DNA of 64,000 nucleotides from Chrysoporthe austroafricana (lineage: Eukaryota > Ascomycota > Sordariomycetes > Diaporthales > Cryphonectriaceae): assembly GCA_001051155.2 (NCBI GenBank), contig JYIP02000001.1:5208001-5272000 (forward strand), read 5' to 3'. A model generated the notes under the pieces. The model was not told the DNA's origin and made no database searches. It saw only the letters and a program-made list of their open reading frames with translations. Every line of letters begins with the position of its first letter. Within the stretch, counting starts at the first letter, position 1. Position numbers and translations under genes: made by a program. Of this stretch, positions 1-10,643 are shown piece by piece.

Positions 1-1804
1 CCTTTCGTACGTATGGGGCACCCAGGAGGTCAGCAGTATAATATTGATAGGGGAACACGTGTTTTTTATCAGCTCCAATCTCGACTCAGCCCTCCGACAT
101 CTGCGCCGCTGGGACCGTGACATTCGACTCTGGGTTGACGCAGTATGTATCAACCAGGAGGACCTCCTCGAACGCAATCAGCAGGTGCAACAGATGCGCG
201 ACATATTTGCCGCAGCCTCCGAGACGATTATTTACCTGGGAGACCAGGACGGTGGAAATACCGGTCTCTCCGCTTGGAATTTTCTCGAACGGCACAGCTC
301 TTGGGCCTGGAATGACCATCAAGACCGAGACGATACGGTCGCCGCAAGGCTGGACGAAAATTTGACATCCTTCCGCGGCGAGCTGAGAGATGTCGAGCTT
401 GACGTGCTATCACGACCGTGGTTCAGAAGGCTTTGGGTCTTTCAAGAGGCAGTTGTCTCCCGATCTCTGTCTATCCAGTGCGGCCGTCGGCGAATCGCCT
501 GGTATGACTTCTGTGCGATAGTTCTGTTATCTCCGAAGCTTCATGACCGATACGGTTTCAGCCTCCAGGATCTCCACAATGCAGATATTTTGCGAGATAT
601 AAGTCTTGCACGCAACGAATATCTACGAAGCCGCGGCCTTCATCAGCTTTTGCCATCTTGGCAGCTACCAAAGGCATTGGATACTTCACCAGGTGCTCTA
701 AACATCTTGGAATTGCTTGCAAGAACAAGATATCTCCAAGCTTCTGATGCGAGAGACAAAATTTTCGGCTTGATGGGTATAGCCACCGATATCGACACCA
801 GCGACCCTAGGTTTGCTATTGACTACCGCATAAGCCACTACGATTTGTATGTCAGATTCACAATGCATATCATTGCGGCGATGAAATCATACGACATCAT
901 CTCCTACGCAGATCGCAGGCCCGAGACAATATTGTTCGGATCAAAAATGCCATCTTGGGTGCCAAATTGGAATTACCAAGATACCGTGCGTTATGGCAGC
1001 GGCCGTACCATCCTGGAAACTCTCCCGGCAGAGACATTGGTGCAGAAGCAAGCTCGCCAGAATCATGTTGACGTCCGTTGGGATGCACGCCTGGGTATTG
1101 TAACACCGGGGCGGATCGTGGGTCAGATTGAGGATTACACAGGGCCGCTATGGCTCCTTGGAAGGGACGAGACCACATTCGAAGCTGCGAGAGTCCACAA
1201 AGTCCAAGACGATGACAGGTTTCATTCCATTATGGCACTGTGGGCTGAATCCCTCTACTTCACTTCCTTCAGCACTTGCGGCGCAGAACGAGTAGTCAAC
1301 AATATAATGTCAGGAGGCGATGAGAAAGAGGTAATTAAAAATCCTCTGCGGGCGGCCGGTTTCTTATCTCATCTGGAGCGGGCGAGGATGCAGAACGCTC
1401 GTTCGGTAGAGCATCACTTGTACACCCGAGGACGCCAAACCGCTAGCTGGTCTGACGGCAACAACAAAGCCATAATACCCATCATCGACAAGGAGTCAAT
1501 CGTGGATGGCAAGAGACTGGCCATCTGCATTACGGCGGAACCTCCCTTTGAGCAGCTGGCTTTGATCCCCGATATGGCAGAAGTAGGAGACTTGATTGTT
1601 CAGATCAGTGGTTCGCGTGTTCCTTACGTCGTCAGATCCCCTGATGGTTGTAGCTGGCCGTCCGAAATTACCGATATGAATTGGATGTTTGCGGAGGGAC
1701 CGACTGTGGAGCGTGTTGAATGCCAGCTTGTCGGAGAATGCGTGCTCAACGAATTTGAGGAGCTGCCTGAAGATATGACGCGGACGGTCCTCGTTATATT
1801 TTAG
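1..1804 (+). CDS. HET-domain (heterokaryon incompatibility) protein, 5' truncated by window edge
   Basis: The frame is open from base 2 and already reads the HET hallmark SYVWG within the first 20 bases, so the start codon and probably some tens of residues lie upstream of the window. Further HET landmarks follow in order: VDAVCINQED, RNQQVQQMRD, a IIYLGD block, SRPWFRRLWVFQEAV, and later ASDARDKIFGLMGIA with IDYRISHYDLY. About 600 codons are visible with no intron or frame break. In the known family, HET proteins act in vegetative incompatibility, triggering cell death after fusion of unlike hyphae, usually as paralogous, lineage-variable genes. The C-terminal half has no recognised repeats such as WD40 or ankyrin, so the partner or trigger is unknown. 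Family call is firm; role in incompatibility is inferred. The ATG at 44 is inside the domain and is not the start. Confidence 0.92.
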   Translation, partial: LSYVWGTQEVSSIILIGEHVFFISSNLDSALRHLRRWDRDIRLWVDAVCINQEDLLERNQQVQQMRDIFAAASETIIYLGDQDGGNTGLSAWNFLERHSSWAWNDHQDRDDTVAARLDENLTSFRGELRDVELDVLSRPWFRRLWVFQEAVVSRSLSIQCGRRRIAWYDFCAIVLLSPKLHDRYGFSLQDLHNADILRDISLARNEYLRSRGLHQLLPSWQLPKALDTSPGALNILELLARTRYLQASDARDKIFGLMGIATDIDTSDPRFAIDYRISHYDLYVRFTMHIIAAMKSYDIISYADRRPETILFGSKMPSWVPNWNYQDTVRYGSGRTILETLPAETLVQKQARQNHVDVRWDARLGIVTPGRIVGQIEDYTGPLWLLGRDETTFEAARVHKVQDDDRFHSIMALWAESLYFTSFSTCGAERVVNNIMSGGDEKEVIKNPLRAAGFLSHLERARMQNARSVEHHLYTRGRQTASWSDGNNKAIIPIIDKESIVDGKRLAICITAEPPFEQLALIPDMAEVGDLIVQISGSRVPYVVRSPDGCSWPSEITDMNWMFAEGPTVERVECQLVGECVLNEFEELPEDMTRTVLVIF

Positions 1805-2745
1805 ATACAACGTATGGATTCATGAGGTATTCAAGTCGTCATAAATACTTCACTGGCAAGTGTCCATTAGAGCTACTGTGAACCATGTAGTTGAGGTCCT
1901 TCTAGGTCGTGATCTTATCATATTCTACGAGAGGACTTTGCTTGCGTTGACACATTATTCTGTTAGCAGTTCGTTATCGACTATGTAATTTAGTATCAGC
2001 GTGGTCCAACCACTAGAGCTGTCCGCAATTTCATCACAGCATTTACGAGCGATGAATTTTGACGTATTACCTGTCCAGGCCATGGCCATGATCACCAACA
2101 TTTGTCTAGATATTAGGAGACACACAATCCCACCAAAGACACGCCATAAGTGCCCAAATGGTGCAAGATTCCAAGACTATCGAGGGACCTACATTTAAGT
2201 GAATCCTACTCAGGCAGCCATCTTGAATCTGAGCCGGGCTTTTGGAACCCCCCCCTGGGCGTCGCCCGAGTATTCATGAAGCAAAGTTTACCCACCCATC
2301 CACAGCTCCGAATGAATTTAGAATGTCTCGTGTATTTGCGACTCTAGAAACAAAGAAGTCGGATCATCCGAAAGTTTTCTGGAAGTTCAATTGGTATTCA
2401 CGATTCACCGCCGAATTTCTAAGGACTAATAGTCAGATGCTGAGAGGATTGGGATAGCGGAACATCATCGCCCGATACTCAGGGGGCAGCGCCGCTTCAA
2501 TTTACACGACGCCACCAGAAAGGCTGGAAAATTTCCGCCGAGGCCCGCTTCTAGCCTGAACCCCAAAAACTGTCCCCCCCAAGATTTGGTCTGTGTCCTA
2601 AAACGGCAGACGACGAGCTGCCGCGCAGCTGCTCGCGGCCTATAAGAGCCAGTATCGGTGCGCCAGAGCCCGGTTCGATTCAGGAAACTCTGTAACAGGT
2701 TCCGCGGACCTGGTTTCTGCCACATCCAAGCACATGAGTACATCA
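1805..2745. other. Intergenic, no gene recognised
   Basis: This is the spacer between the HET gene and the CBM1 gene. It contains only short chance reading frames of 65-93 codons. There is a run of C near 2250 and another near 2574. The last hundred bases belong to the CBM1 promoter. No RNA gene or repeat was seen. Confidence 0.6.
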
Positions 2746-2752
2746 TATAAAA
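2746..2752 (+). promoter_or_regulatory. TATA box of the CBM1 gene
   Basis: TATAAAA lies 108 bases before the ATG at 2860, a normal distance for a fungal secreted-enzyme gene with a short leader. No other upstream element is claimed. Confidence 0.5.
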
Positions 2753-2859
2753 GCGGAAACGCCCGAGCCTTATGGACCTGCATCGCAGGGATGGAATGCC
2801 GGGCTCTGGGGGATCGAGTATGCTCTAGGTTCTTGTCCCGGTGATCACCAGTATACATA

Positions 2860-3781
2860 ATGAAGCAGGGAGCCATCGTCGCCCTTCCCTTCCTCGCCGC
2901 AGGCGTTGCAGCCCAGAGCACAGCCGGCGCATACAGCCAATGTAAGACAGCCAGCCCCAGATACATGGTCCAGTTGACTGACACCACGACGAGGCGGGGG
3001 AAGCGGCTACACTGGCCCGACGGCCTGTGTTTCAAGGTATGTCTGTACGGATTATAACGCGTACTACTACCAGTGCGTACCTGGCACGACAACCGGAGAA
3101 ACTTCAACCACGAGCGTGTCGTCCACTCCGGCATCGACCTCGGCCACGACCACGACCGCAAGCACCAGCTCAAGTTCCTCCTCCCCAGCAACAACGGCAT
3201 CAACGGCATCCGCGACCGTCACCCCGTCCGGAACGTCGACTCTCTCATCAGGCTGGTACTGGATCCGGGCCGTCGAGACGCCCTACTATCACTCCTATCT
3301 CCAGACGCTCCCGACCGCCACCCCCGGCGACGCTCTCATGGACAGCCCCCTCACGGCGGGGCAGTTCAACATCATCGACGGCCAGCTCGTCTACAACACC
3401 GGGTCCGGGACGACCGACGCCTTGTATATGTGGGTCGAGGACCCCGCGGACAAGACGCAGCGGGCCCTGTTGACGTGGTTCAACTCGACGGAAAACACGT
3501 ACGGGAACTTCTCGTTCTCGGGGGACACAGTGACATGGGCCGACCCGGACGTGGACAGGGGCAATACAGCGGCGTTTTATGTGTGCCCTGACAATTCGAC
3601 GGGGGCGAATGATTTGTACGTGAACACGGGGGCATATGACTATGACACGCCGGGGGGTTGTTATGATATTGATGTGAGTAGATATTTCCAACCCGCTGGG
3701 CGCTCTGTGCAAGGGGATATAGCCTGTTGCTGATCGTGGTGATAGATCCATTCTTACGGCGGTTCAACGGCTGACGTTTGA
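2860..3781 (+). CDS. Secreted protein with N-terminal CBM1 and uncharacterised C-terminal domain
   Basis: Three exons: 2860-2941, 2994-3673 and 3746-3781, giving 265 residues. Residues 1-19 form a signal peptide (hydrophobic core ending AAGVAAQ). Removing the 52-nt intron joins AYSQC to GGSGYTGPTAC and produces a complete family-1 cellulose-binding module at about residues 21-57, with cysteines at 28, 39, 45 and 55 and an aromatic face including Tyr51-53. A Ser/Thr-rich, probably O-glycosylated linker follows. The roughly 150-residue C-terminal domain starts WYWIRAVETPYYHSYLQ and has a late C..C pair. Similar CBM1-linked domains occur in fungi, but I know of no assigned activity. The second intron (72 nt, GTGAGT...CTGAT...GATAG) replaces a read-through tail with DIHSYGGST. 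The protein probably acts outside the cell on plant wall material. The catalytic role is unknown; it could be purely binding. Confidence 0.85.
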
Positions 3782-6700
3782 GCGTTTCTACGGTCGGTTT
3801 CGACAAACTTCCGGTAGACCATGTAAATCTACTGGATTGGGGTGGCATGCAAGGTCAGGGTGAGAAAACCATATATGGTAGTCCTTGCCTGCGCAATATG
3901 CTTTCAGTCGACAGAGCTACCGGGACCAATAGACTTATCACTGAAGACTAATTCCCACCGGGGTGCACATTTGACTCGGACTTCCTCCACGAATAGCCTG
4001 TGTAGTCTCGGTGTTCCCTCCTTGTCCTTTTAACCTTATTTCGAACCTGCGATATCTCAGACGCCGCACACCAACCATGGAGCCCCCCCCCTTTTTTTTT
4101 TACACATGAAATGCTTAAATGACTTTGTTGATAGGTGACAGAGGTACAAGAGGCGTGAGATTAGCCAGCGTAGTCGACAATTATAAGGTCAAGATGGTAC
4201 GACGGAAGGACATACGACACATAACTGATGGTTCGGAAGAATGAGGTGCTTCGCAGAAGGAAAGCAAAGGGGGGGAACAGAAAGCAAAGAACAAAGAGGA
4301 TCATAAAGTAAGAGGGATAAGAAAAGGAAAAACAGGGTGAAAGAAGACGAAGAAAAGAGAAAGAACACAAGGTGGGGATGGGGGAATATCAGACTCAAAA
4401 CGCGAAGTTCTAGTCATATCAACAGAAATACGTGTTCCAAGGGAAAGCAATACCAGTAGACGGGAAAAGAGCATCTCTCCAGAAGTACCATTGAACATAA
4501 AGAGAGGAAGGCCTTGCATTGTGGAATTTGACGACTTGTGCAGAGCGGGTTCGTTCAGCATGATGACTTCTCGCCCCGCAAGAGCGAGTCCTAGATCAGG
4601 ATCACGATGACTATGACCACAGTGGTCTTTCTGCACTGTCCTGCATTTTGCCCAGGTTCGATTTCGCCGTTTGAGCCCGGCGGTGTTGGCCGCTCGTCCT
4701 CGGCCAGTACCGCGCCCTGAGTGGTACTGCAGCCGGTGAGCTGGGATACGCGTACTTTTTGCGGATCCTCTGTAATTACGACTGCTGAACATTCCACTTG
4801 TACAGATTATGTGTTACCTGCCACATGTGAGCCAGATCGTGGCGATAAACGAGCGGCCAAAACGTCCTCTGTGTTGGCCTGAGTCGAACGATCGGGCCGG
4901 TCTTGCAGAAAAGATTGAGACATTCTCCACTGAGATTTAGATGAACACACCTTCGTTTTCCCGCTCTCTGTGCCAGAGCTGAAGTTTACCTCCTGCATTA
5001 AGCAGAACGCCTTGCCGGTACAAGCAAGTGGCCGCTGGCAGAGACCAGACTATCGTATTTATTGGAGTCGGTGAGGATCTAGTGGATGATCCCTTCATCC
5101 CACGGAAGGCGCACAGAACATTCCAAAATCTCCGAAGGTACTACAGGATATTTGTGCTGCGTATGCGCAAATGTGAAGGCCGCCTAAAGTAGCAGCGCGC
5201 AAAAACCATGCGCTGCTAGGGTATGGCCCCCCCCTCCGGAACGGGACATAACATCCGTTGAGCCGGTATCATGTAGGGCGGGGTTAGGACCGGATGCAGG
5301 TTTCTGCGTGGGATGTGTCGGCCTTTGATGAATCTGCGTGTACTCGTCACGCGATCACCGAGACGGCAACGCACGAACTGCCACGTCTCGAACAGGAAGA
5401 TGGCCGTTGTGCCGAATCCACCGAGAAGCGCCGGCCTCGGCCTGCGCTCTCTTGCTCCTGTAAGCCCGCGCCGTAAAAAAGGCACCCGACTAGCCGCTGG
5501 CTGTGACCCTCCAACCCTCCGAGGTCGAGTTGGAGAAGTCCAGGGGTCAGTGATGTGTTGTTCAAAGCGGAATGCAAACCTGAGGGCTGAGGCGGACCTG
5601 CGGAGAGGTGAGCAAATAGAAACGTAACAAGACGGCCTTGTGGCTCGAAGGATGCTCGTGTGACGGCGGCCCTTAGCGGAGTGATAGATTAGGGCCGGAT
5701 GCAATGGGGCGGAGGTTCGTAGATCGCATTGCTTCACATCTGCGACATGGCAATGTCTGGTCGATGATCAGATCGGCATCCATCATGAACACGCCCCTGA
5801 GATGGAAGACGCACGTGAAGCCTAGGCGGCTGCTAGGGAGGCGTGTCCCCGGTGGCATTATGTCTCGAACCGGGAGATTACCGGCAACGCCGTAATGGCA
5901 GGGATGGTGCCGGAACGATGGCAAAGTAGATCTTGAGGCTGTCGATCATCCCACACGAGGACCGGATGACCCCCACGGCCAGTAAGCCAGAGCCGCGCTG
6001 TCGGATTCGGACACAGGCTAGAACAGTGCTGGATGTTTCGACTAGGCTTCTGTTGCATGCCCATGGTCCCACGCCCGGAAATCCGAGGTTCGACGTCAAG
6101 TCTGACCGACATGGCCCTCTCGTTGCCACGCGCGAGCACCAATCATGAGGCTGGCATTCGATCTGGTGATGTTCGGCCAATGTTCGTCCAGTCTTGAACT
6201 TCGTCTTCCGGGCTCGTAGAGGGAGTGGATCATGCCCCGCAGCGCACTCGTTTAAACCTGAGTCCCTGACAGATTTGGTGGGCCCGCGGGGTTGACCCAT
6301 ACTAGTAGATCAGTGCACAGTACGAACTGATCACGCCACCTCTGGATGGCATCTTCAAGCGATGCTTCACGATGCTGAGTGGGGAACCGTGACACGGTCG
6401 TATACTGTATTGTGTTGCGGGTCGATGGATCCAAGGGCTGCACACACAAGTCCTAAAAATGATCACCTGGGCACTTTTCTCGCGGGGCAGGGCGACCCGA
6501 CGGCACAGTCCCCCCCTCCAGCTGAGGGCCAATGCTGCCCTGTTCGTGCCGGATCGAAGGGCGAGAACGTAGCACAGACGCACGGATGATTGTGATTCAA
6601 TCAGGACCCATTGCGAGCATTCTCCGGTCGGCGGCTCGGTGTCGTCGACGTGAAGCTCATTAGCTCGGCGCTCGGGAGCCGAGGGGGGGCCTGGGTGGAG

Positions 6701-7170
6701 AGCGTGAGCCCAGGGCCCCCTTGGACAACGGACGGAATAATGCCCTCGAATTGCAACATGCACGCGATCGAGCGAGCGTGCCGTCCCTCAGGTATGGGGA
6801 AAGGGCATTGAACAGCCTGGGGCCGCGTGCGCGGGGTCCGAAGGGGTGTGCTACAGGCTCCTCCCCGGCGTTGACATTGGACGCGGCCGCGCGCGCTGCA
6901 AACTCGTTGGCTCGTCAGCAGTGGCTTCGGGTGGTAGTCGCCGTATGGCGTGCCTGATCCTGGTGTCAGGTATGTGGCCTGAGCCCTCCTCTCGCGCGGG
7001 CGGCCGGTGGTGGGTGGGTTGCGACAGCAACATTCCCGTCATGATGCGTGACGGACTATGTGGCAACTTGCCCGCTTGTGTAATGGCCCCCCCTCTGTGT
7101 GATGGGGGCGGTGTACTATAGTACTGTAATATTGAAACCCTGTGGGATGGTGTCTGCCCTATCAGGCACA

Positions 7171-7220
7171 AGGGGACGCAAAGGGGCGCAAAGGGGCGCA
7201 AAGGGACGCAAAGGGACGCA
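7171..7220 (+). repeat. 10-bp tandem repeat (AAGGGGCGCA-like), five copies
   Basis: Five head-to-tail 10-base units alternate GGGG and GGG cores separated by ACGCAAA or CGCAAA. The regular G-runs with 6-7 base spacers make a G-quadruplex possible on the plus strand. There is no gene association. Confidence 0.85.
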
Positions 7221-9146
7221 ACAAATATGCAGGACCTGCAGCCTGTCAGCAATGGCAGAGGTCGGCTGACGGCATGCTCAGCTTTTTTCGTGTCGGCGAT
7301 CAGCTGGACGCCTGCCGGAGGCTCTGTGCGGGCAAGCAAGGGTGATGTGGGATTGACAACGCCTATGGCAAGGTGCGCAAGGCCGCGCCGACGAGGGCTG
7401 CAAGCAAGGAAAGGAGGGTGGGTGACGATGGGGATGGGGACGGTAGAGATGGGCGAAGGGAGAAGGGGGAGGATGGACCAGGCGGGCGGCCTACTTACTC
7501 CGTACATCGTCACTGGGTACCTAGGTACACCACCTACCGGGTGGTGGCAGCTGGGCGGGCGCGGGCACGGCGAGCTGGAGTCGTCGGCGGTGGCACCGTG
7601 CTTGCTGCGGCGGAGGCCCAGGCTCACACTGTCCTGTCCTGCCAAAGACGGAAGCCGCGGCCCTAGACCCACCTGGGCAACCTCGACGACACTGACCACC
7701 AACAAACCAACCCTGAACCTGGAGCCACGAGCAGCAGCAGCAGCAAGCCACATTACTATTATTACTACACCTCACCCAGCCTTGACACCTCGGCCCCATT
7801 CACAGCACAACACAGCACAAAGGACACCGGCCCGCGTCTGCTCACATGCCCACCCAGCCTCCGGGCAATGTGTCGGGTCAATGTGTCAACTTCTGGCAAC
7901 CTCTCCGCCGATCCTGTCCTTCCCAGCCCGTCGTGCCCACGCCCCTTGAGCCACCGGGGCACCACCCTGCCACCATCACTGTCGCGGCCTGCATCCCACC
8001 TCCGACCGTTTCGGCGCCATGCAGCCTGCGACTCGCGGATTACGTCTGAATCGCGTGGCCCTTGCAGCGGGCATAGGCACGAGAGCGAGCGCGGGCGGGA
8101 GCTGGCTGGCTGAATCGCAAGACGGCGTGTGAAGGAGGGGCGGAGGTACACGTACACTCGTCTGCCGTCTCACCGCTCCTCGCCCGCTGAGCCTGGAACG
8201 TCTGCACAGCTCCAGGTCGGGGCCTGGCCGTCTGCCCTCGGCATCAATTGCCCCCCCTGCCCCCGCCTCCGGCAGCCTCGCGGTATCTGGCAGCCTCATC
8301 CTGGGCGCCGGGTGCTCAATGGGTGCCCGCCTCCTGCGAGGGGGGACCCTGATGACTGGAAGAGACTGGCGATATCGGATGTCCGCTCAGACGGCAATTG
8401 TCTGTATGCGGTATACCCGAGCCACCAACCATGTGCCGTATCCTGCTGCTGGTCAGACATGTCAGAATCGACGTGCTCAGCATCTGACATGATACGGGCG
8501 GGTATCGACCTCTAGCAGAGCCCATGTGACTGCCATCGAATCATCCGGGCTCGCACTTGCACCACTCATCGCCGTTGTGGACCTTCTTCCAGGGCACTGG
8601 CGCGTCCGATGTCACAGCCGGTCACGAGACGATAATCAGATCCTGTCTCGGCTGTCGAGGCGGCGCCCAGCACGGTCCGTGGATCCCCGGATTGCTAATG
8701 CCCACAGCTGAACTGGTCAACATGCCTTGGCAGTGGGATGCGCCGTGCGGCAGCCGCGTACGCCTTCGTTCAGCCACACGTAGGCGAGCCCACGGCTGGC
8801 TCCGAGGCCGCAGGGCATGATCTACAGACATCCGAGTCAGACAGATCGCGTCTGCTCACGGACGCCGGCATGACGAAAGCCTAGGTCTGCCCTTGCTTTG
8901 GGGATCTGCCGCGGCAGCAGGTGATGGGCGGCATCCAAGATATTTTGTGGCTCCCAGGCCGGCGTCCAGGCTAACCCCCACGAGAACCACTTTTTAGTCT
9001 ATCTTGGGACCGGGGAGCCCCATGCCTCGATCTTCACTGCACATGACTGCGCACCCAGGCAGCCTCGTCTCTCTTCCCGGCAAACTTTCCGCACTGTATC
9101 CGGAACGGATCATTGCAACCCCAAATCTGCAGTGTCCTTCGACCCT

Positions 9147-9176
9147 GGCTGCTGCATGGCTGCTGCATGGCTGCTG
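9147..9176 (+). repeat. 11-bp tandem repeat (GGCTGCTGCAT)
   Basis: Two full units and a partial third lie about 360-390 bases before the aldolase start codon. This is probably a slippage product and no function is implied. Confidence 0.7.
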
Positions 9177-9381
9177 AGGCCATATTGCAGCCCTGGACAG
9201 CGCTCTGTCGTTCAGCCCAGCATATTCCCGTCTGTCCCTTGAGCACCCAATGGCTGGCTGTCTGACCCGGGCCAGCGAGGGGGGATGCTCAGAGGCACCG
9301 AGACGCCTCGGTCTCCCGATGGATGAGAAACGAGTCCACGTCAGATCCTTTGCGGCACAACCGCCCTGCCTCTCTGGTGAC

Positions 9382-9387
9382 TATAAA
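9382..9387 (+). promoter_or_regulatory. TATA box of the aldolase gene
   Basis: TATAAA lies 155 bases before the ATG at 9537, followed by a C/T-rich leader that is typical of fungal transcription-start regions. Confidence 0.45.
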
Positions 9388-9536
9388 GCATCCCCAGATC
9401 ACTCGCCCACCTCCTACTTCCGATCCCCCCATCTCCTCCCACGCCTCACCTATTCTTTCTTTGCCGCTGCTGCATATCACCCCACGCTCCCGGCTATTAC
9501 CCATTCGTGGTCCTCCCTCCTCCCACCCTATTCACC

Positions 9537-10643
9537 ATGGCTCCCCATCTTGATGCACCATCTGCCGGCGGCTACACGGCTGGTTTCAACAGGGGCATCA
9601 CGCGTCCTACCAGCCTTGCGCAGGCAGATTCCGATTCGTCCCGGAGCAGCTCTTTCGAGAGCAACTCACCTGACGGTGACTGGCACCTCAGCCGGCCGTT
9701 GGTCCCTGGTGTCTACGTACCCACGATGTGCTTCTTTGACGAGGCGACCGAGGACATCGACGTGGCGACCATAGCCAGCCATGCTGTGCGTCTGGCACGC
9801 GCAGGTGTGACAGGGCTTGCAACACAAGGCTCGAACGGAGAGGCGGTTCATCTTACTCACAAGGAGAGGTCGCTGGTCACGGCCACCACGCGGAGGGCCC
9901 TGAACGACGCCGGCTTCTCCACCATGCCCATCATTGTTGGTTGCGGGACCCAAAGCGTCCGGGAGACTGTTCAACTCTGCACCGAGGCATGGGAGGCAGG
10001 TGGTGACTATGCGCTAGTTCTGCCTCCTGCTTACTATTCATCTCTGTTCGCGCCCTCGTCGGGAACGATCTTCGACTTCTTTCACGCGGTGGCGGACGCT
10101 TCACCTATTCCAATCATCATATACAACTTCCCAGGTGCTGTTGGTGGGCTGGACCTCTCATCTGATGTCATCACCAAGTTGGCAGCACATCCCAATATTG
10201 TGGGCGTAAAGCTCACCTGCGGCAACACAGGCAAGATGGCACGGGTGGTTGCCAATACGAAGAAGCTTAGCAAGAACTACGACCCTGAGCGACCCGACTT
10301 TCTAGTTCTCGCTGGATCCGCCGACTTCACCATCCAATCCCTCGTCGCTGGTGGTCACGGCATCCTGGCAGGCCTGGCCAACATCTCTCCCAAGGCCTGC
10401 CTCAAGACATTGCAGCTCTTCAAGTCTGGAAGTCTTACTGAAGCCCAGGAGATGCAGGATGTGATTGCTGCGGGAGACTGGGCAGGCATCCAAGGTGGCG
10501 TCGTGGGGACCAAGGAAGGCCTACGGGTATGGAGTGGCTATGGTGGATACTGCAGGAGCCCACTCCCCAAGCCAACTTCTGAGGAGTCGCAGAAGTGTAA
10601 GGAAGGCTTCAGGGATCTCGTGATGCTAGAGAAGAGTCTGTGA
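9537..10643 (+). CDS. DapA/N-acetylneuraminate-lyase superfamily aldolase
   Basis: Intronless, 368 residues. The start at 9537 has the better context (CACCATGG); an in-frame ATG 30 bases upstream (9507) is weaker. After a Ser-rich, probably disordered 50-residue extension comes a complete (beta/alpha)8 class I aldolase domain. It has the GSNGEA dicarboxylate-binding loop at residues 98-103, catalytic Tyr196 in YNFPG and Schiff-base Lys225 in GVKLT. The family condenses or cleaves pyruvate with an aldehyde. Fungal members include 4-hydroxy-2-oxoglutarate aldolase-like enzymes and 2-keto-3-deoxy sugar-acid aldolases. Because fungi make lysine by the aminoadipate route, a lysine-biosynthetic dihydrodipicolinate synthase role is unlikely. 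Substrate cannot be fixed from sequence. No targeting peptide is evident, so it is probably cytosolic. The neighbours give no pathway context. Confidence 0.92.
   Translation: MAPHLDAPSAGGYTAGFNRGITRPTSLAQADSDSSRSSSFESNSPDGDWHLSRPLVPGVYVPTMCFFDEATEDIDVATIASHAVRLARAGVTGLATQGSNGEAVHLTHKERSLVTATTRRALNDAGFSTMPIIVGCGTQSVRETVQLCTEAWEAGGDYALVLPPAYYSSLFAPSSGTIFDFFHAVADASPIPIIIYNFPGAVGGLDLSSDVITKLAAHPNIVGVKLTCGNTGKMARVVANTKKLSKNYDPERPDFLVLAGSADFTIQSLVAGGHGILAGLANISPKACLKTLQLFKSGSLTEAQEMQDVIAAGDWAGIQGGVVGTKEGLRVWSGYGGYCRSPLPKPTSEESQKCKEGFRDLVMLEKSL

Larger units (their letters stand above)
3782..9381. other. 5.6-kb gene-poor GC-rich stretch
   Basis: Between the CBM1 gene and the aldolase gene there are many overlapping frames on both strands, up to 300 codons at 6851-7753 minus, but they are low-complexity translations without domains, plausible starts or splice structure. 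Minus-strand 4591-4998 is one frame interrupted by a single TAA; I do not regard it as a gene. The stretch also holds a purine-rich tract near 4240-4380, a poly-C/poly-T tract near 4082-4101, a 10-bp G-rich tandem array at 7171-7220 and a CAG-rich run near 7730. Confidence 0.55.

Noticed and set aside
4591..4998. Minus-strand 136-codon frame with one internal TAA and a hydrophobic end
   Set aside because: Only short, no family resemblance, and the stop cannot be removed by a plausible intron; not distinguishable from chance.
6851..7753. 300-codon minus-strand ORF
   Set aside because: Low-complexity Pro/Ser/Arg translation through a tandem repeat, no domain, overlapped by equally long plus frames.
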